DNA from: Pelagibacteraceae bacterium AG-410-N23 | GTDB lineage: Bacteria > Pseudomonadota > Alphaproteobacteria > Pelagibacterales > Pelagibacteraceae | Assembly: GCA_003215055.1 (NCBI GenBank) | Contig: QCKW01000007.1 | Location: 1 to 42,372, forward strand | Direction of reading: 5' to 3' | Length of the DNA: 42,372 bases | Program-made: the position numbers and the translations under genes | Shown: one piece after another, positions 17,453 to 27,095 of the stretch | Position numbering within the stretch: position 1 is the first letter of the stretch | Layout of the letters: every line of letters begins with the position of its first letter | The notes under the pieces: model-generated | The model's database searches: none | Told to the model about the DNA's origin: nothing | The model's input: only the letters and a program-made list of their open reading frames with translations

Positions 17453-18319
17453 ATGAACCAATTTAACTTATTTTTAGAACTTACAAGACTTAAAAGGCCC
17501 ATAGGTTACATGTTGCTTTTCTGGCCATGTGCTTGGGGTCTGACATTAGCTTATGATTTTACTAAAGATTTAAAACTATATTTTTTTTATCTTTTTCTAT
17601 TTCTTTTAGGATCTATTTTAATGAGATCAGCTGGATGTATTATTAATGATGTTGTTGATAAAGAAATCGATAAAAAAGTTCTAAGAACAAAAAATAGACC
17701 CATTGCCTCTGGCAGAGTGCCTGTAAGGCTTGCTTTAATTTATTCTTTAATCTTATGCTTAATAGCACTTTTAGTTTTAATTAATTTTAATAATCTAACT
17801 ATTATTTTAGCCTTTTGTTCAATGCCCTTAGCATTTACTTACCCGTTAATGAAAAGATATACTTACTGGCCACAACTATTTTTGGGAATAACTTTTAATT
17901 ATGGGCTAATTTTAGGATGGACCTCGATTGAAAACTCAATAAACTTAATACCAATTATACTTTATTTTGGAGCCATATTTTGGACACTTGGATACGACAC
18001 TATCTATGGATATCAAGATATTACAGATGATGAAATAATAGGAGTTAAGTCAACATCAATAAAATTTAAAGAAAGTCCAAAAAAATTTTTAAATATGAGT
18101 TACTTAATATTTTTTTTATCACTAATTAGTGTCGGTTTAATATCTAAAATGAATATTTTATTTTTCTTCCTATCAATAGTATTATTTTATCACTTATTCT
18201 TCTTGCAAGTTAAAAAATTTAATAAACAAGACACTACAAATTGTTTTAAGATTTTTAAAAGTAACAATTTTTTAGGTTTTTTAGTTTTTGCAAATTTATT
18301 AATTAATAAAATAATTTAA
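17453..18319 (+). CDS. ubiA: 4-hydroxybenzoate polyprenyltransferase
   Basis: Membrane prenyltransferase that attaches the isoprenoid tail to 4-hydroxybenzoate in ubiquinone synthesis. The 288-residue protein begins with LTRLKRPIGYMLLFWPCAWGL. It carries the first Asp-rich motif NDVVDKEID...RTKNRPIASG (from N65) and the second motif YGYQDITDDEIIGVKSTS, with eight or so hydrophobic helices. The RPIG...WPC entry block is typical of UbiA rather than of heme O synthase. Its last base is the A of the following transporter's ATG (TAATG), so it leads the lipid A block transcriptionally without a metabolic link. Confidence 0.94.
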   Translation: MNQFNLFLELTRLKRPIGYMLLFWPCAWGLTLAYDFTKDLKLYFFYLFLFLLGSILMRSAGCIINDVVDKEIDKKVLRTKNRPIASGRVPVRLALIYSLILCLIALLVLINFNNLTIILAFCSMPLAFTYPLMKRYTYWPQLFLGITFNYGLILGWTSIENSINLIPIILYFGAIFWTLGYDTIYGYQDITDDEIIGVKSTSIKFKESPKKFLNMSYLIFFLSLISVGLISKMNILFFFLSIVLFYHLFFLQVKKFNKQDTTNCFKIFKSNNFLGFLVFANLLINKII

Positions 18320-20061
18320 TGAGAGAAAATTTACAAATTATAAAAAGACTTTACAAAAGTTATACAGTTAAACACTATAAAAAAATTATTTGGGCAGTTT
18401 TTTTTTCAATATTGGTTGCAGGTAGTACATCATCGATTGCATATCTATTAGATCCAGCTATAGAAAAAATTTTTATAGATCAAGATGTTAAATTGATGTA
18501 TTTAATTCCAATAGTAATTGTTGTTGCCTTTTTCTGTAAAGGAATGTCTTTATACCTTGCTAAAGTTTTAATGATTCATGTGTCTCAAGAATTGAAAGCA
18601 GATGTTCAAAAGGACATGATGAAATCTCTAATATCTACTGATACAAAATTTATTGATAAAATGCATACAGGTAAATTTGTTTCCAACTTAACACTTGACG
18701 TTGGTCTCTTAGTTAATCTTATAAGCACGGCGCTTTTGAATATTTTTAAAGATACTTTAAGTTTAATAGGGTTGCTAAGTGTAATGTTTTTTCAAAATTG
18801 GAAGTTATCTTTAATTGCAATAGTAATGATCCCTTTAGCTACTATTGTTGCTAGAGTTCTTGGAAAAAGAATGACCAAAGCAACAGAGCAAACAATGGAA
18901 ACATCAGGGATTTTTACAAAAAGATTAATTGAAATATTTAAAAATCACAGAATAATTAAAAGTTTTCAAACAGAAGAATTTGAAAATAAAAGAGCTTCGA
19001 TTGATATCAAAAATTTAAAAGATAAAGCAATTAAAATGACAGAAATTTTTCAAAGAAATACTCCAATTATGGAAACTTTAACTGGGGTTATGATCGGTAT
19101 CTTAATTTTCTACTCTGGAATTTTAATTCAAAATGATGAATTGGAAGTAAACAATTTCTTCTCTTTTTTGGCTGCAATGATGCTAGCTTATCAACCTGTT
19201 AGATCCTTAGCTGGTTTGAATATAGCAGTTAACCAAGGAATAAGTGCAGCAAAAAGAGTGCTTCCAGTGATTGATAGAGTATCTGACATAAAAGATAAAT
19301 CAAATGTAGGTGACCTTAGAATTAATAAAGCTGATATAGGGTTTAAAGATGTAAATTTCGCATACGAAACCACTGAAAAATCAGCATTAAAAAATATCAG
19401 TTTAAATATGGAAGGTGGACGAATGACTGCATTAATCGGACTAAGTGGTGCAGGTAAATCTACAATATTAAATTTAATACCAAGATTTTATGATTGCAAT
19501 TCTGGTAACATATCGATTGATGGCAAATCAATTTATGAAGTATCACTTTTTTCCTTAAGGAAAAATATTTCACTAGTAAGCCAAGATACTTCTCTGTTTG
19601 ATGATACAATTAAAAATAATATTAGATATGCAAACCTTAATGCTTCAGATGAGGAAATATATCAATCCTCTAAAGACTCGTTTGCACATGAATTTATTGA
19701 AAAACTACCTAACGGATATGAGACAATTATTGGTGAAAATGGCGTTAGACTATCTGGAGGAGAGAAGCAAAGAGTATCAATAGCGAGAGCAATGTTAAAA
19801 AAAAGTCCAATTATTCTCTTAGATGAAGCAACATCATCATTGGATTCTGAAACTGAAAGTAAAATCCAAATTGCTATAAAAGAACTAACAAAAAATAAAA
19901 CAACAGTTGTGATTGCACATAGATTGTCAACAATTCTGAATGCTCACACAATTTATATAATAGAAGATGGAAAAATATTAGAAAAAGGAACTCATGAAAG
20001 TTTATTAAGTGATTCTAAAACTTATAAAAATTTCTATGAAAAACAAATCAAAAAAAATTAA
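18319..20061 (+). CDS. msbA: ABC transporter, fused permease/ATPase, MsbA-type lipid A flippase
   Basis: A 580-residue half-transporter: six membrane helices (about residues 20-310) followed by an ABC domain with Walker A GLSGAGKST (374-382), signature LSGGEKQR (about 478), Walker B IILLDEATSSLD (about 499) and the H-loop AHRLST. MsbA exports core-lipid A across the inner membrane. The specific assignment rests on context: it is followed, with a TAATG overlap, by waaA, lpxK and an lpxL-like gene. Domain content alone would also suit other type IV exporters. Confidence 0.86.
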   Translation: MRENLQIIKRLYKSYTVKHYKKIIWAVFFSILVAGSTSSIAYLLDPAIEKIFIDQDVKLMYLIPIVIVVAFFCKGMSLYLAKVLMIHVSQELKADVQKDMMKSLISTDTKFIDKMHTGKFVSNLTLDVGLLVNLISTALLNIFKDTLSLIGLLSVMFFQNWKLSLIAIVMIPLATIVARVLGKRMTKATEQTMETSGIFTKRLIEIFKNHRIIKSFQTEEFENKRASIDIKNLKDKAIKMTEIFQRNTPIMETLTGVMIGILIFYSGILIQNDELEVNNFFSFLAAMMLAYQPVRSLAGLNIAVNQGISAAKRVLPVIDRVSDIKDKSNVGDLRINKADIGFKDVNFAYETTEKSALKNISLNMEGGRMTALIGLSGAGKSTILNLIPRFYDCNSGNISIDGKSIYEVSLFSLRKNISLVSQDTSLFDDTIKNNIRYANLNASDEEIYQSSKDSFAHEFIEKLPNGYETIIGENGVRLSGGEKQRVSIARAMLKKSPIILLDEATSSLDSETESKIQIAIKELTKNKTTVVIAHRLSTILNAHTIYIIEDGKILEKGTHESLLSDSKTYKNFYEKQIKKN

Positions 20062-21299
20062 TGATTTATATTTATAGAATATTAATAAATTTCATACTCT
20101 TAATTTCTCCAATAATAATTTTAATAAGATTAATTTCAAAAAAAGAAGATCCAAAAAGATTTTTAGAAAAATTTGGGTTTTTTTCAAAAAAAAGGAAAGG
20201 GGGGAAAGTTCTGTGGTTTCATACTGTAAGTGTTGGTGAGCTTTTAAGTGTCATATCTATTATTGATAAACTTGAAAAAGATAAAAGAATTTCGCAAATC
20301 TTGGTAACAACAACAACTTTAACTTCTGCAAAATTATTTCAAAAATTTAATTTTAAAAAAACAATTCATCAATTTTTTCCTATAGATAATGACCTAATAA
20401 CCAAAAAATTTATTAAATATTGGAAACCATGTTTGGCAATTTTTGTTGACTCAGAAATATGGCCAAATATGCTTACAAATTTAGATAAACAATCAATAAA
20501 AAAAATTCTTTTGAATGCAAGGGTCTCAAAAAGATCATATAGAAAATGGAAATTACTTGGGAAATTTTCAAAAAATCTTTTTAAGAAATTTGATTATACG
20601 TTTCCACAAAACTTAGAGTCTAGAAGATATCTTAAAAAACTAGAGGTTAAAAAGATAAGATTTTTAGGTAACTTAAAATTTTCTCAAAAGAAAATTTTAA
20701 ATGATAAATTGGACAGAAAAATAATTAAACTTATCAGGACAAAAAAAGTTTGGTGTGCTGCAAGTACTCATGATGGTGAAGAAAATATTTGTTTAAAAGT
20801 GCATAACAAACTTATAAAAAAATATAAAAATCTTATGTTAATAATAATTCCAAGACATATTGTTAGGGTAAACAGTATTTTAAAAGATATATCTACATTA
20901 AATTTAAAACCACACTTACACAGCAACAAAGGTAAGACTGATCCAAAAACTAATGTGTATTTGGTAGATACTTATGGTGAAACTGAGTTATTTTTTAACT
21001 TATGTAAGAATGTTTTTATTGGAAAATCTTTAACCGCTTTTGGGGGTCAAAATCCACTTGAACCTGCAAGACATAATTGTTCAATAATACATGGTCCAAA
21101 TGTGTCTAATTTCACAGAAATTTACGAATTCTTAGATAGAAAAAAAATTTCAATTAAAGTTAAAAATGAGAGTCAACTTTATAATAAAATCTATAAACTA
21201 ATTGGTAGAAAGAATTCAGTAAATATTAAGGATAAAATTAACTTTATTGGATTAAAAATTTTAAATAAAAATTTAATGGAAATAAAATCTTTAATTTAA
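20061..21299 (+). CDS. waaA: 3-deoxy-D-manno-octulosonic acid (Kdo) transferase
   Basis: GT30 enzyme transferring Kdo from CMP-Kdo to lipid IVA at the inner membrane. The 412-residue protein has an N-terminal anchor helix (about residues 5-24) and the catalytic-base region WFHTVSVGE with E60. It also has FVDSEIWPNML, the GNLKF motif, AASTHDGEE, IIPRHIVR, and the C-terminal FGGQNPLEPARH signature. Whether it adds one or two Kdo residues cannot be read from sequence. It overlaps msbA by one base and precedes lpxK by 3 bases. Confidence 0.96.
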   Translation: MIYIYRILINFILLISPIIILIRLISKKEDPKRFLEKFGFFSKKRKGGKVLWFHTVSVGELLSVISIIDKLEKDKRISQILVTTTTLTSAKLFQKFNFKKTIHQFFPIDNDLITKKFIKYWKPCLAIFVDSEIWPNMLTNLDKQSIKKILLNARVSKRSYRKWKLLGKFSKNLFKKFDYTFPQNLESRRYLKKLEVKKIRFLGNLKFSQKKILNDKLDRKIIKLIRTKKVWCAASTHDGEENICLKVHNKLIKKYKNLMLIIIPRHIVRVNSILKDISTLNLKPHLHSNKGKTDPKTNVYLVDTYGETELFFNLCKNVFIGKSLTAFGGQNPLEPARHNCSIIHGPNVSNFTEIYEFLDRKKISIKVKNESQLYNKIYKLIGRKNSVNIKDKINFIGLKILNKNLMEIKSLI

Positions 21300-21302
21300 A
21301 AT

Positions 21303-22232
21303 ATGCTAAATAAACCAAAATTTTGGGATAAAAAGCATGAGAGTTTTTATAGTTTAATTTTTTTACCTCTCACAATTTTATTAATATTAAAAAATTGGCT
21401 TTCACAATTTATTGATAAAAAGAAATTTAAAATAAAAACAATCTGTGTAGGTAATATTTATATTGGCGGAACAGGTAAAACGCCTCTTACAATTGAAATT
21501 TTTAAAATTTTAAAGGCACTCAAACAAAAGTCTGTAATTATAAAAAAAGATTATAAAAATCAAAAAGATGAGCAAAAATTATTAAGCAAAATAGGTCCTA
21601 TTATTTCACATAATTCAAGAGTAGTTTCTTTAACTCTAGCTGAAAAACAAGGATACAAAATGGCTGTAATAGATGATGGATTACAAGATAAAAAAATTAA
21701 TTATAATTTAAAAATAGTTTGTTTTGACAAAGAAGTTTTTTTCGGAAATGGTAGATTATTACCAGCAGGACCATTGCGAGAAAGTTTAAATAGTTTAAAA
21801 AATTATGATGTAGTTTTTTTTAATGGTGTAAGTAATTTAAAAAAAGAATACAGAGATGAAATAAAAAAAATTAATAATAATATTGAAATATTTGAAACAT
21901 ATCAAAAACTTTTAAATATAAAAAAAATTAAAAAAAATAAAAATTATTTAATATTTTCTGGTATAGGAAATCCATCAAATTTTAAAAGCTTACTTTTAAA
22001 GAATAAAATTAAGGTAAAGAAAACATTAGTATATCCAGATCATTACAATTATTCTTTGAATGATTTAAAATTTATTGAAAATCTGGCTAAAAAATTAAAA
22101 TTAAAGATTATAACAACAGAAAAAGATTATCTACGAATTAATAATTTTGAAAAAAAAAATATTGAATTTGTTAAAATGAAACTTGAAATTAAAAGAAAAA
22201 AATCTTTAATACAATTGATAAGAAAAATATGA
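21303..22232 (+). CDS. lpxK: Tetraacyldisaccharide 4'-kinase
   Basis: Phosphorylates the 4' position of the lipid A disaccharide to give lipid IVA. The 309-residue protein has an N-terminal membrane-associated segment (SLIFLPLTILLILKNWLSQF), the P-loop GNIYIGGTGKTPL (GGTGKT at 55-60), IDDGLQDKKI, GNGRLLPAGPLRE and ITTEKDYLR near the C-terminus, all family signatures. The protein is extremely lysine- and asparagine-rich. It overlaps the acyltransferase start by four bases (ATGA). Confidence 0.95.
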   Translation: MLNKPKFWDKKHESFYSLIFLPLTILLILKNWLSQFIDKKKFKIKTICVGNIYIGGTGKTPLTIEIFKILKALKQKSVIIKKDYKNQKDEQKLLSKIGPIISHNSRVVSLTLAEKQGYKMAVIDDGLQDKKINYNLKIVCFDKEVFFGNGRLLPAGPLRESLNSLKNYDVVFFNGVSNLKKEYRDEIKKINNNIEIFETYQKLLNIKKIKKNKNYLIFSGIGNPSNFKSLLLKNKIKVKKTLVYPDHYNYSLNDLKFIENLAKKLKLKIITTEKDYLRINNFEKKNIEFVKMKLEIKRKKSLIQLIRKI

Positions 22233-23089
22233 AAATAATCAAATATTTTTTTCAATTTTTATTCATTTGTATATTCTTTTTTATTTGTAAAATATTAGGT
22301 TATAAAAAATCATCAAATTTTGGTGCTAAATTTGGAGAATTTTTTGGTCCAATCTTTAGGTCAAAAAAAACTATTTCAAAAAATCTTAAAATTGCTTTGC
22401 CGCAAATATCTAATGATGAAATAAAAAATATTTCAAAAAATATGTGGAAAAACTATGGGAGAATTTTGGCTGAGTATATGTACATTAAAGATTTTAGGAA
22501 TCTTAAACTTAAAAAATTCATTGAGATTGAAAATTCTAATATTTTAGAGGATTTAAATAAAAAAAATAAACCAGTTATTTTTATTTCTGGTCATTTCAAC
22601 AACTTTGAACTTTTGGCGATGGTAATAGAAATGACTGGTATAGATTTGGCTGCACTTTATAGACCATTAAATAATCTATTTTTAAATAAAATTATGATCA
22701 AGATTAGAGCGAAATATATTTGTAAAAATCAAATTCCAAAAGGAATTTCCGGGGTAAAATCAATGGTCAATTTGTTTAAAAATGGAACTTCACTAGCAAT
22801 GATGATTGATCAGAGAGTAAGCCAAGGAGAAAAAGTTTCTTTTTTTAATTCACCGGCCTTAACCACAACAGTGCCAGCTCAATTTGTAAAAAAATATAAT
22901 TGTCAAATAGTTCCTCTCTATATTGAAAGAATAGACAAATATTATTTCAAAGTAAAAGTCGATAAACCTTTTGAGCTTAATCAAAATGATTCTATTGAGC
23001 AAATTTCTGAGACATTAAATAGGTGGTTAGAAAAAAAAATACTAAATAATCCAAATCAATGGATTTGGTCTCACAATCGCTGGAAATAA
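22229..23089 (+). CDS. lpxL: Lipid A biosynthesis lauroyl/secondary acyltransferase (LpxL/HtrB family)
   Basis: Transfers a secondary acyl chain to lipid A at the inner membrane. The 286-residue protein has one N-terminal helix (about 6-22). The HX4E catalytic motif is present as GHFNNFE (H122, E127), followed by ALYRPLNN, MMIDQRVSQG, the TTVPAQFVKKYNCQIVPLYIER block and the C-terminal NPNQWIWSHNRWK. Whether it is LpxL or LpxM is undecided. It is the last gene of the ubiA-msbA-waaA-lpxK run, and its stop directly abuts the stop of the convergent DUF2093 gene. Confidence 0.92.
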   Translation: MKIIKYFFQFLFICIFFFICKILGYKKSSNFGAKFGEFFGPIFRSKKTISKNLKIALPQISNDEIKNISKNMWKNYGRILAEYMYIKDFRNLKLKKFIEIENSNILEDLNKKNKPVIFISGHFNNFELLAMVIEMTGIDLAALYRPLNNLFLNKIMIKIRAKYICKNQIPKGISGVKSMVNLFKNGTSLAMMIDQRVSQGEKVSFFNSPALTTTVPAQFVKKYNCQIVPLYIERIDKYYFKVKVDKPFELNQNDSIEQISETLNRWLEKKILNNPNQWIWSHNRWK

Positions 23090-23287
23090 TTATTTTTTTT
23101 TTAAACTTTCTCTTTTTAATTGAGCTTCTTTAGCAGAAAAATAGGCCTCTTGTAACTCTACATTCCAATAATTCAGTCTATCTAAGGAAATCTTTTTTCC
23201 TGAAACTGCACAATTAATATAATCTCCATCTTCAATTATTTGAAAATTATTTGGTAAAAATTTTATTTTAGCTAATTTTTTAAACAT
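23090..23287 (-). CDS. DUF2093 family small protein
   Basis: A 65-residue soluble protein with the conserved core FLPNNFQIIEDGDYINCAVSGKKISLDRLNYW followed by VELQEAYFSAKEA, here described in parts. The DGDYINCAVSGKKI stretch and the NYW...QEAY pairing match DUF2093, a family found widely in alphaproteobacteria and without a known function. The single cysteine lies in the conserved CAVSG. It is a stand-alone minus-strand gene between lpxL and purD, with a 24-base divergent gap to purD. Confidence 0.82.
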   Translation of the reverse strand: MFKKLAKIKFLPNNFQIIEDGDYINCAVSGKKISLDRLNYWNVELQEAYFSAKEAQLKRESLKKK

Positions 23288-23311
23288 TTTTAGTTTATAA
23301 AATATTTATAT

Positions 23312-24574
23312 ATGAAAGTTGGAATAATTGGTAGTGGTGGTAGAGAGCACTCTATTTGTGAGATCATCAAAAAATCAAATAAGGTTAATCAGATATTTTG
23401 CTTTCCAGGAAATGCTGGAACCAAAAATATATCAAAAAATGTAAATCTAAATTTAGAAAATTTTACTGAAATAAAAGATTTTATTTTAGAAAATGGTATT
23501 GACTTAATTATTGTAGGGCCTGAAAAGCCATTAGTCGACGGAATTGTTGACTATTTAGAAAAATTTAATATTAAAGTTTTTGGACCTAACAAGACAGCTT
23601 CCCAATTAGAAGGTTCGAAAATATTCACAAAAAAAATTTGTGAAGAATTTAAAATTCCAACTGCTAAATTTCAAATATTTGAAAAAATTGATAATGCAAA
23701 AAATTATTTAAAAAAAGTAAATTTTCCCATTGTAATTAAAGCTGACAATCTTGCTTCAGGAAAAGGTGTTTATATTTGTACAAATTATAATGACTCTTCA
23801 AATGCAATTGATGAAATTTTTGGAGGTAAATTCGGTAAAGCAAAAAATGTTTTAATTGAAGAATTCTTAGATGGTGAGGAAATGAGTTTTTTTATTATTA
23901 GCGATGGAATATCTTTCAAAAGCTTTGGAACAGCTCAAGATCACAAAAGAGTTTTAGAAGGAGATAAAGGAAAAAACACTGGTGGCATGGGGGCTTATTC
24001 TCCATCTAGATTAATTTCAAATCTTTTAGAAAAGAAAATTGTTAATAGGATAATAAAACCAACTCTGAATGCGCTAAAAAAACTTAATACTGAATATAAA
24101 GGTTTTTTGTATGCTGGCTTAATGATCAAGAATGATGATCCATACTTAATTGAATATAATGTAAGAATGGGAGATCCAGAATGTCAAACTATACTTCCAA
24201 AATTAGAGACAGATTTTATTGAAATAATTAAAAATTGTTGTGAAAAAAAATTAGAACAAACTAAAATAAAATGGAATAAAAAAAAAAGTTTATGTGTTGT
24301 TTTAAGTAGTAAAGGTTATCCAGATAAGTTCAAAAAAAATATTGAAATAAAGAATATTGAAAAGATTATTTTAGATAATAACAATTATTTATTTCATGCT
24401 GGCACAATTGATAAAGATAATAAAATTCTATCTAATGGTGGAAGAGTATTAAACTTTGTTTCTTTATCAGAAAATTTTTCTGAAACAAAAAAAAATGTTT
24501 ATAATAATTTAAAGATTTTAAATTGGTCAGAAGGTTATTATCGTAGAGATATTGGATTTAAGGTTACTGACTAA
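23312..24574 (+). CDS. purD: Phosphoribosylamine-glycine ligase
   Basis: ATP-grasp enzyme of purine biosynthesis, joining glycine to phosphoribosylamine. The 420-residue protein begins [15 protein letters not shown] and carries the family blocks [64 protein letters not shown] (described in parts) and [10 protein letters not shown]. The carboxy end [10 protein letters not shown] is also typical. It overlaps rsmD by one base (TAATG). No purM or purN is fused or nearby. Confidence 0.97.
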   Translation: [420 protein letters not shown]

Positions 24575-25140
24575 TGAGAATTATTTCTGGATTATTCAAA
24601 GGAAAAAAAATTCTACAGCCTGCTGATAAAATGACCCGGCCACTCAAGGATTTGACAAAAGAGTCAGTATTTAATGTAATTAAACATTCAAATAAATTTT
24701 CAATTAATATTAAAGACTCTATCATTTTAGATTTGTATTCTGGAGTAGGATCTTTTGGTTTAGAATGTCTATCAAGAGAAGCTAAATATGTTACTTTTAT
24801 TGAAAATTATAAAGGTGTTTTACCAATTTTAAAAAAAAATTTATTCAGTCTTAAAAATATAAATAATTACGAAATCTTAAATCAAGATATAAATTTAAAA
24901 AGTGAAATAATATTGAGTAAATTAAAACAAAAAAATGATATAATTTTTTTAGACCCACCCTTTAAAGATAAGAATTTAGAGAGAATTTTAAGCAATATTA
25001 ATAACAACAAAATCTTAAAAAAAGATGGGATTGTGATAATTCATCGTCATAAAAAAGAAAATGACAATTACCCAGAAGATTTTAAAATTTTAGAAAAAAA
25101 AATATATGGAATTTCAAAAATTATTTTTGGACTATTCTAA
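24574..25140 (+). CDS. rsmD: 16S rRNA (guanine966-N2)-methyltransferase
   Basis: SAM-dependent methyltransferase of 188 residues that acts on G966 of 16S rRNA. It starts with the family-typical MRIISGLFKGKKI and TRPLKDLTKESVFNV. The SAM-binding motif I is ILDLYSGVGSFGLE, and the catalytic motif IV is FLDPPF. It is coupled to purD by TAATG, and its stop overlaps that of the convergent pgi gene (CTAA at 25137-25140). Confidence 0.94.
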   Translation: MRIISGLFKGKKILQPADKMTRPLKDLTKESVFNVIKHSNKFSINIKDSIILDLYSGVGSFGLECLSREAKYVTFIENYKGVLPILKKNLFSLKNINNYEILNQDINLKSEIILSKLKQKNDIIFLDPPFKDKNLERILSNINNNKILKKDGIVIIHRHKKENDNYPEDFKILEKKIYGISKIIFGLF

Positions 25141-26300
25141 ATTAACTTTTTAACTGTTTCTTTTTTTATTAGTTCTACTGCTGGCTGATCATATGGATTG
25201 ATTTTGAGAACAGATGCAATCAAAATTGTCTCTAAAATAAAAAACGTAAACAATTCTCCTAAAGCCTCTTCATTTCTCTTAAATATTCTGAAGCTTCTAA
25301 AGGGTATTTTTTTATTTAAAAATATTTTTTCTGTCGCTATTTTTTGAGCAAAGATAATTTCATTTAAATTTTTATTCTTAAGAACTTTATAGGTATCAAG
25401 AATTGATTTATTATTTATTTTATTTGATTTCTTCTCATCTACATAAAAAAATGTGTAAAAATTATTTTTTGGTCCATCTAAATAAAGCTGCATCAAACTA
25501 TGATTGTCTTTTGGCATAGATGAAATTATTGGAAAAATCCCAAATTTTTTTTTTCCTAAACTTTCTGCAACTAATTGCTGGTACCACTTTAAAAAATCGT
25601 TTGATCTTGTATCATAATTCATAATTACTGAATTATATTTCTTTTCTTTGGTTAAAAATAAGATATTCGCAACATTTGAAATAAGCTGATTAATAAAATT
25701 TTTATTATTTACAAGTTTATTAAATACCTTAAACTTATTTTCTTTAAGACCCATTAAACTTGATGGCAACATACCTACCTCAGATAAAACAGAATACCTG
25801 CCACCAATAAAATTATTATGAGAAACAACATCAGATTTTAATTTTTCTGCTAATAATTTCAAATAGCTCTGTTTATTCTCAGTAATGAAAATATTTCTAT
25901 CCTTTTTTTTTATCAAAATATTTGAATTAGCAATAGTCTCGAGTGTGTTGCCAGATTTTGAAATAATCAAATTTAGAAACTTTTGATCCTTATAATTATT
26001 AAGTTTAGGATTTAAATTATCAAAAAAGTATAATTTTTTTTTTGATTTAAAATCTAAAAAATTAAAAATAGCTTTTGTGCCTAAAATAGAGCCTCCCATT
26101 CCAATTAATCTAATTTTGTTATATTTTTTTTTTAGATCGTTTAAAAATTTTTTTGAATAGGAATACTTATAATTCAACTTCAAAGAGTTTATAATTTCAT
26201 TATTTTTTTGATTAATTAGTAATGATAGATTTTTTTTGATCAAATTTGAGTTTCTTTTTTTTTGAAAACATTTAAATTCTATGTTTTTTGAAAAAATCAT
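25137..26300 (-). CDS. pgi: Glucose-6-phosphate isomerase, compact form
   Basis: Interconverts glucose-6-phosphate and fructose-6-phosphate. At 387 residues it is much shorter than the E. coli enzyme (about 550), yet the active-site blocks are retained: GGSILGTKA, ISKSGNTLET, GGRYSVLSEVG, QLVAESLGKK (catalytic Glu), DNHSLMQLYLDGP (catalytic His) and C-terminal NPYDQPAVELIKK (catalytic Lys). It therefore appears to be a compact but complete member of the PGI family rather than a fragment. The start overlaps the BamF-like stop (ATGA), and it ends the HAD-ribF-ileS-lspA-bamF chain. Confidence 0.92.
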   Translation of the reverse strand: MIFSKNIEFKCFQKKRNSNLIKKNLSLLINQKNNEIINSLKLNYKYSYSKKFLNDLKKKYNKIRLIGMGGSILGTKAIFNFLDFKSKKKLYFFDNLNPKLNNYKDQKFLNLIISKSGNTLETIANSNILIKKKDRNIFITENKQSYLKLLAEKLKSDVVSHNNFIGGRYSVLSEVGMLPSSLMGLKENKFKVFNKLVNNKNFINQLISNVANILFLTKEKKYNSVIMNYDTRSNDFLKWYQQLVAESLGKKKFGIFPIISSMPKDNHSLMQLYLDGPKNNFYTFFYVDEKKSNKINNKSILDTYKVLKNKNLNEIIFAQKIATEKIFLNKKIPFRSFRIFKRNEEALGELFTFFILETILIASVLKINPYDQPAVELIKKETVKKLI

Positions 26301-26611
26301 TTTTTCTTCAATATATTTTGAATTGATTTTTCTAAATCACTAGGTAGAGTTTCTTTATCTAATCCATCTTTTTTCTCAAGAACTTTTGTTAAATCTATGT
26401 TGTCATCTTGGGAAACTTCATCTTCATTATTTTTTCTTGGTTCTGGAAGTTTTGAAAACTCTGGTGGTAAAATAAGAGGATTTTTTTTTTCAATTAAAAA
26501 CTCATCAATATTTTGTTTTTTTTTCATACTTAAAGTTTCTCTTACATTTTGACAACCGCTTAAGAAAATAAATATTAAAAGATTAAAAAAAATTAATTTA
26601 GTTAGTAGCAT
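26297..26611 (-). CDS. bamF: DUF3035 lipoprotein, BamF-like
   Basis: A 104-residue outer-membrane lipoprotein candidate: signal sequence residues 1-19 with lipobox LSGC (C20), then a mostly disordered, charged chain. The segment NIDEFLIEKKNPLILPPEF followed by LPEP fits the DUF3035 pattern (an aspartate-glutamate-phenylalanine block, then PL and PP before the first Pro-rich turn). DUF3035 proteins are described as BamF, an alphaproteobacterial subunit of the beta-barrel assembly machine. Placement immediately after lspA, the lipoprotein signal peptidase, supports this. I choose the ATG at 26611; an in-frame TTG at 26641 would place ten extra residues before the signal helix. Confidence 0.72.
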   Translation of the reverse strand: MLLTKLIFFNLLIFIFLSGCQNVRETLSMKKKQNIDEFLIEKKNPLILPPEFSKLPEPRKNNEDEVSQDDNIDLTKVLEKKDGLDKETLPSDLEKSIQNILKKK

Positions 26612-27095
26612 AATTTTGTTTCTTAAAAAAAATATCGACAATTAACAATAATAAAATTCCTACAGTTATAAATATATCTGCAATATTAAAAATAAACCAG
26701 TGAAATTCACCAAAATGAAAATCTATAAAATCAGGAACAGCATTAAAAACAACACGATCATAAAAATTTCCAAATGCTCCACCTATTACACACAAAAGTG
26801 CTAATCTTTTTAATTTTTTAGCATTTAATAACATTGCTATTAAAACAATTATTACAATTGCAATAATTATTGTAACCAAATTATAACCAAAACTTTCATT
26901 GAAAGATAACAGCCCAAATGCAACACCTTCATTCCAAATTAAAAAAATATTTAAATATTTAGACTCAAATAATTCAGCCGATAAACTTTTTTCATTTTCA
27001 GAAATCACATAGAGTTTTGTAATTCTATCAAAAGCGAAGATACCCAGAATAATAAAAAAATTTGTTACAAAATTTTTATTTAAATATCTTGTCAT
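26598..27095 (-). CDS. lspA: Lipoprotein signal peptidase (signal peptidase II)
   Basis: Aspartyl protease that removes signal peptides from prolipoproteins in the inner membrane. With the start at 27095 the protein has 165 residues, the family's usual length, and four hydrophobic helices. Signatures are FAFDRITKLYV, NEGVAFGLLS, GGAFGNFYDRV and the catalytic aspartates D122 (VPDFIDF) and D140 (FNIAD). The start overlaps the ileS stop (TAATG); an alternative ATG at 27116 would add seven residues and a 22-base overlap. The following gene encodes a lipoprotein, a likely substrate. Confidence 0.95.
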   Translation of the reverse strand: MTRYLNKNFVTNFFIILGIFAFDRITKLYVISENEKSLSAELFESKYLNIFLIWNEGVAFGLLSFNESFGYNLVTIIIAIVIIVLIAMLLNAKKLKRLALLCVIGGAFGNFYDRVVFNAVPDFIDFHFGEFHWFIFNIADIFITVGILLLLIVDIFFKKQNYATN

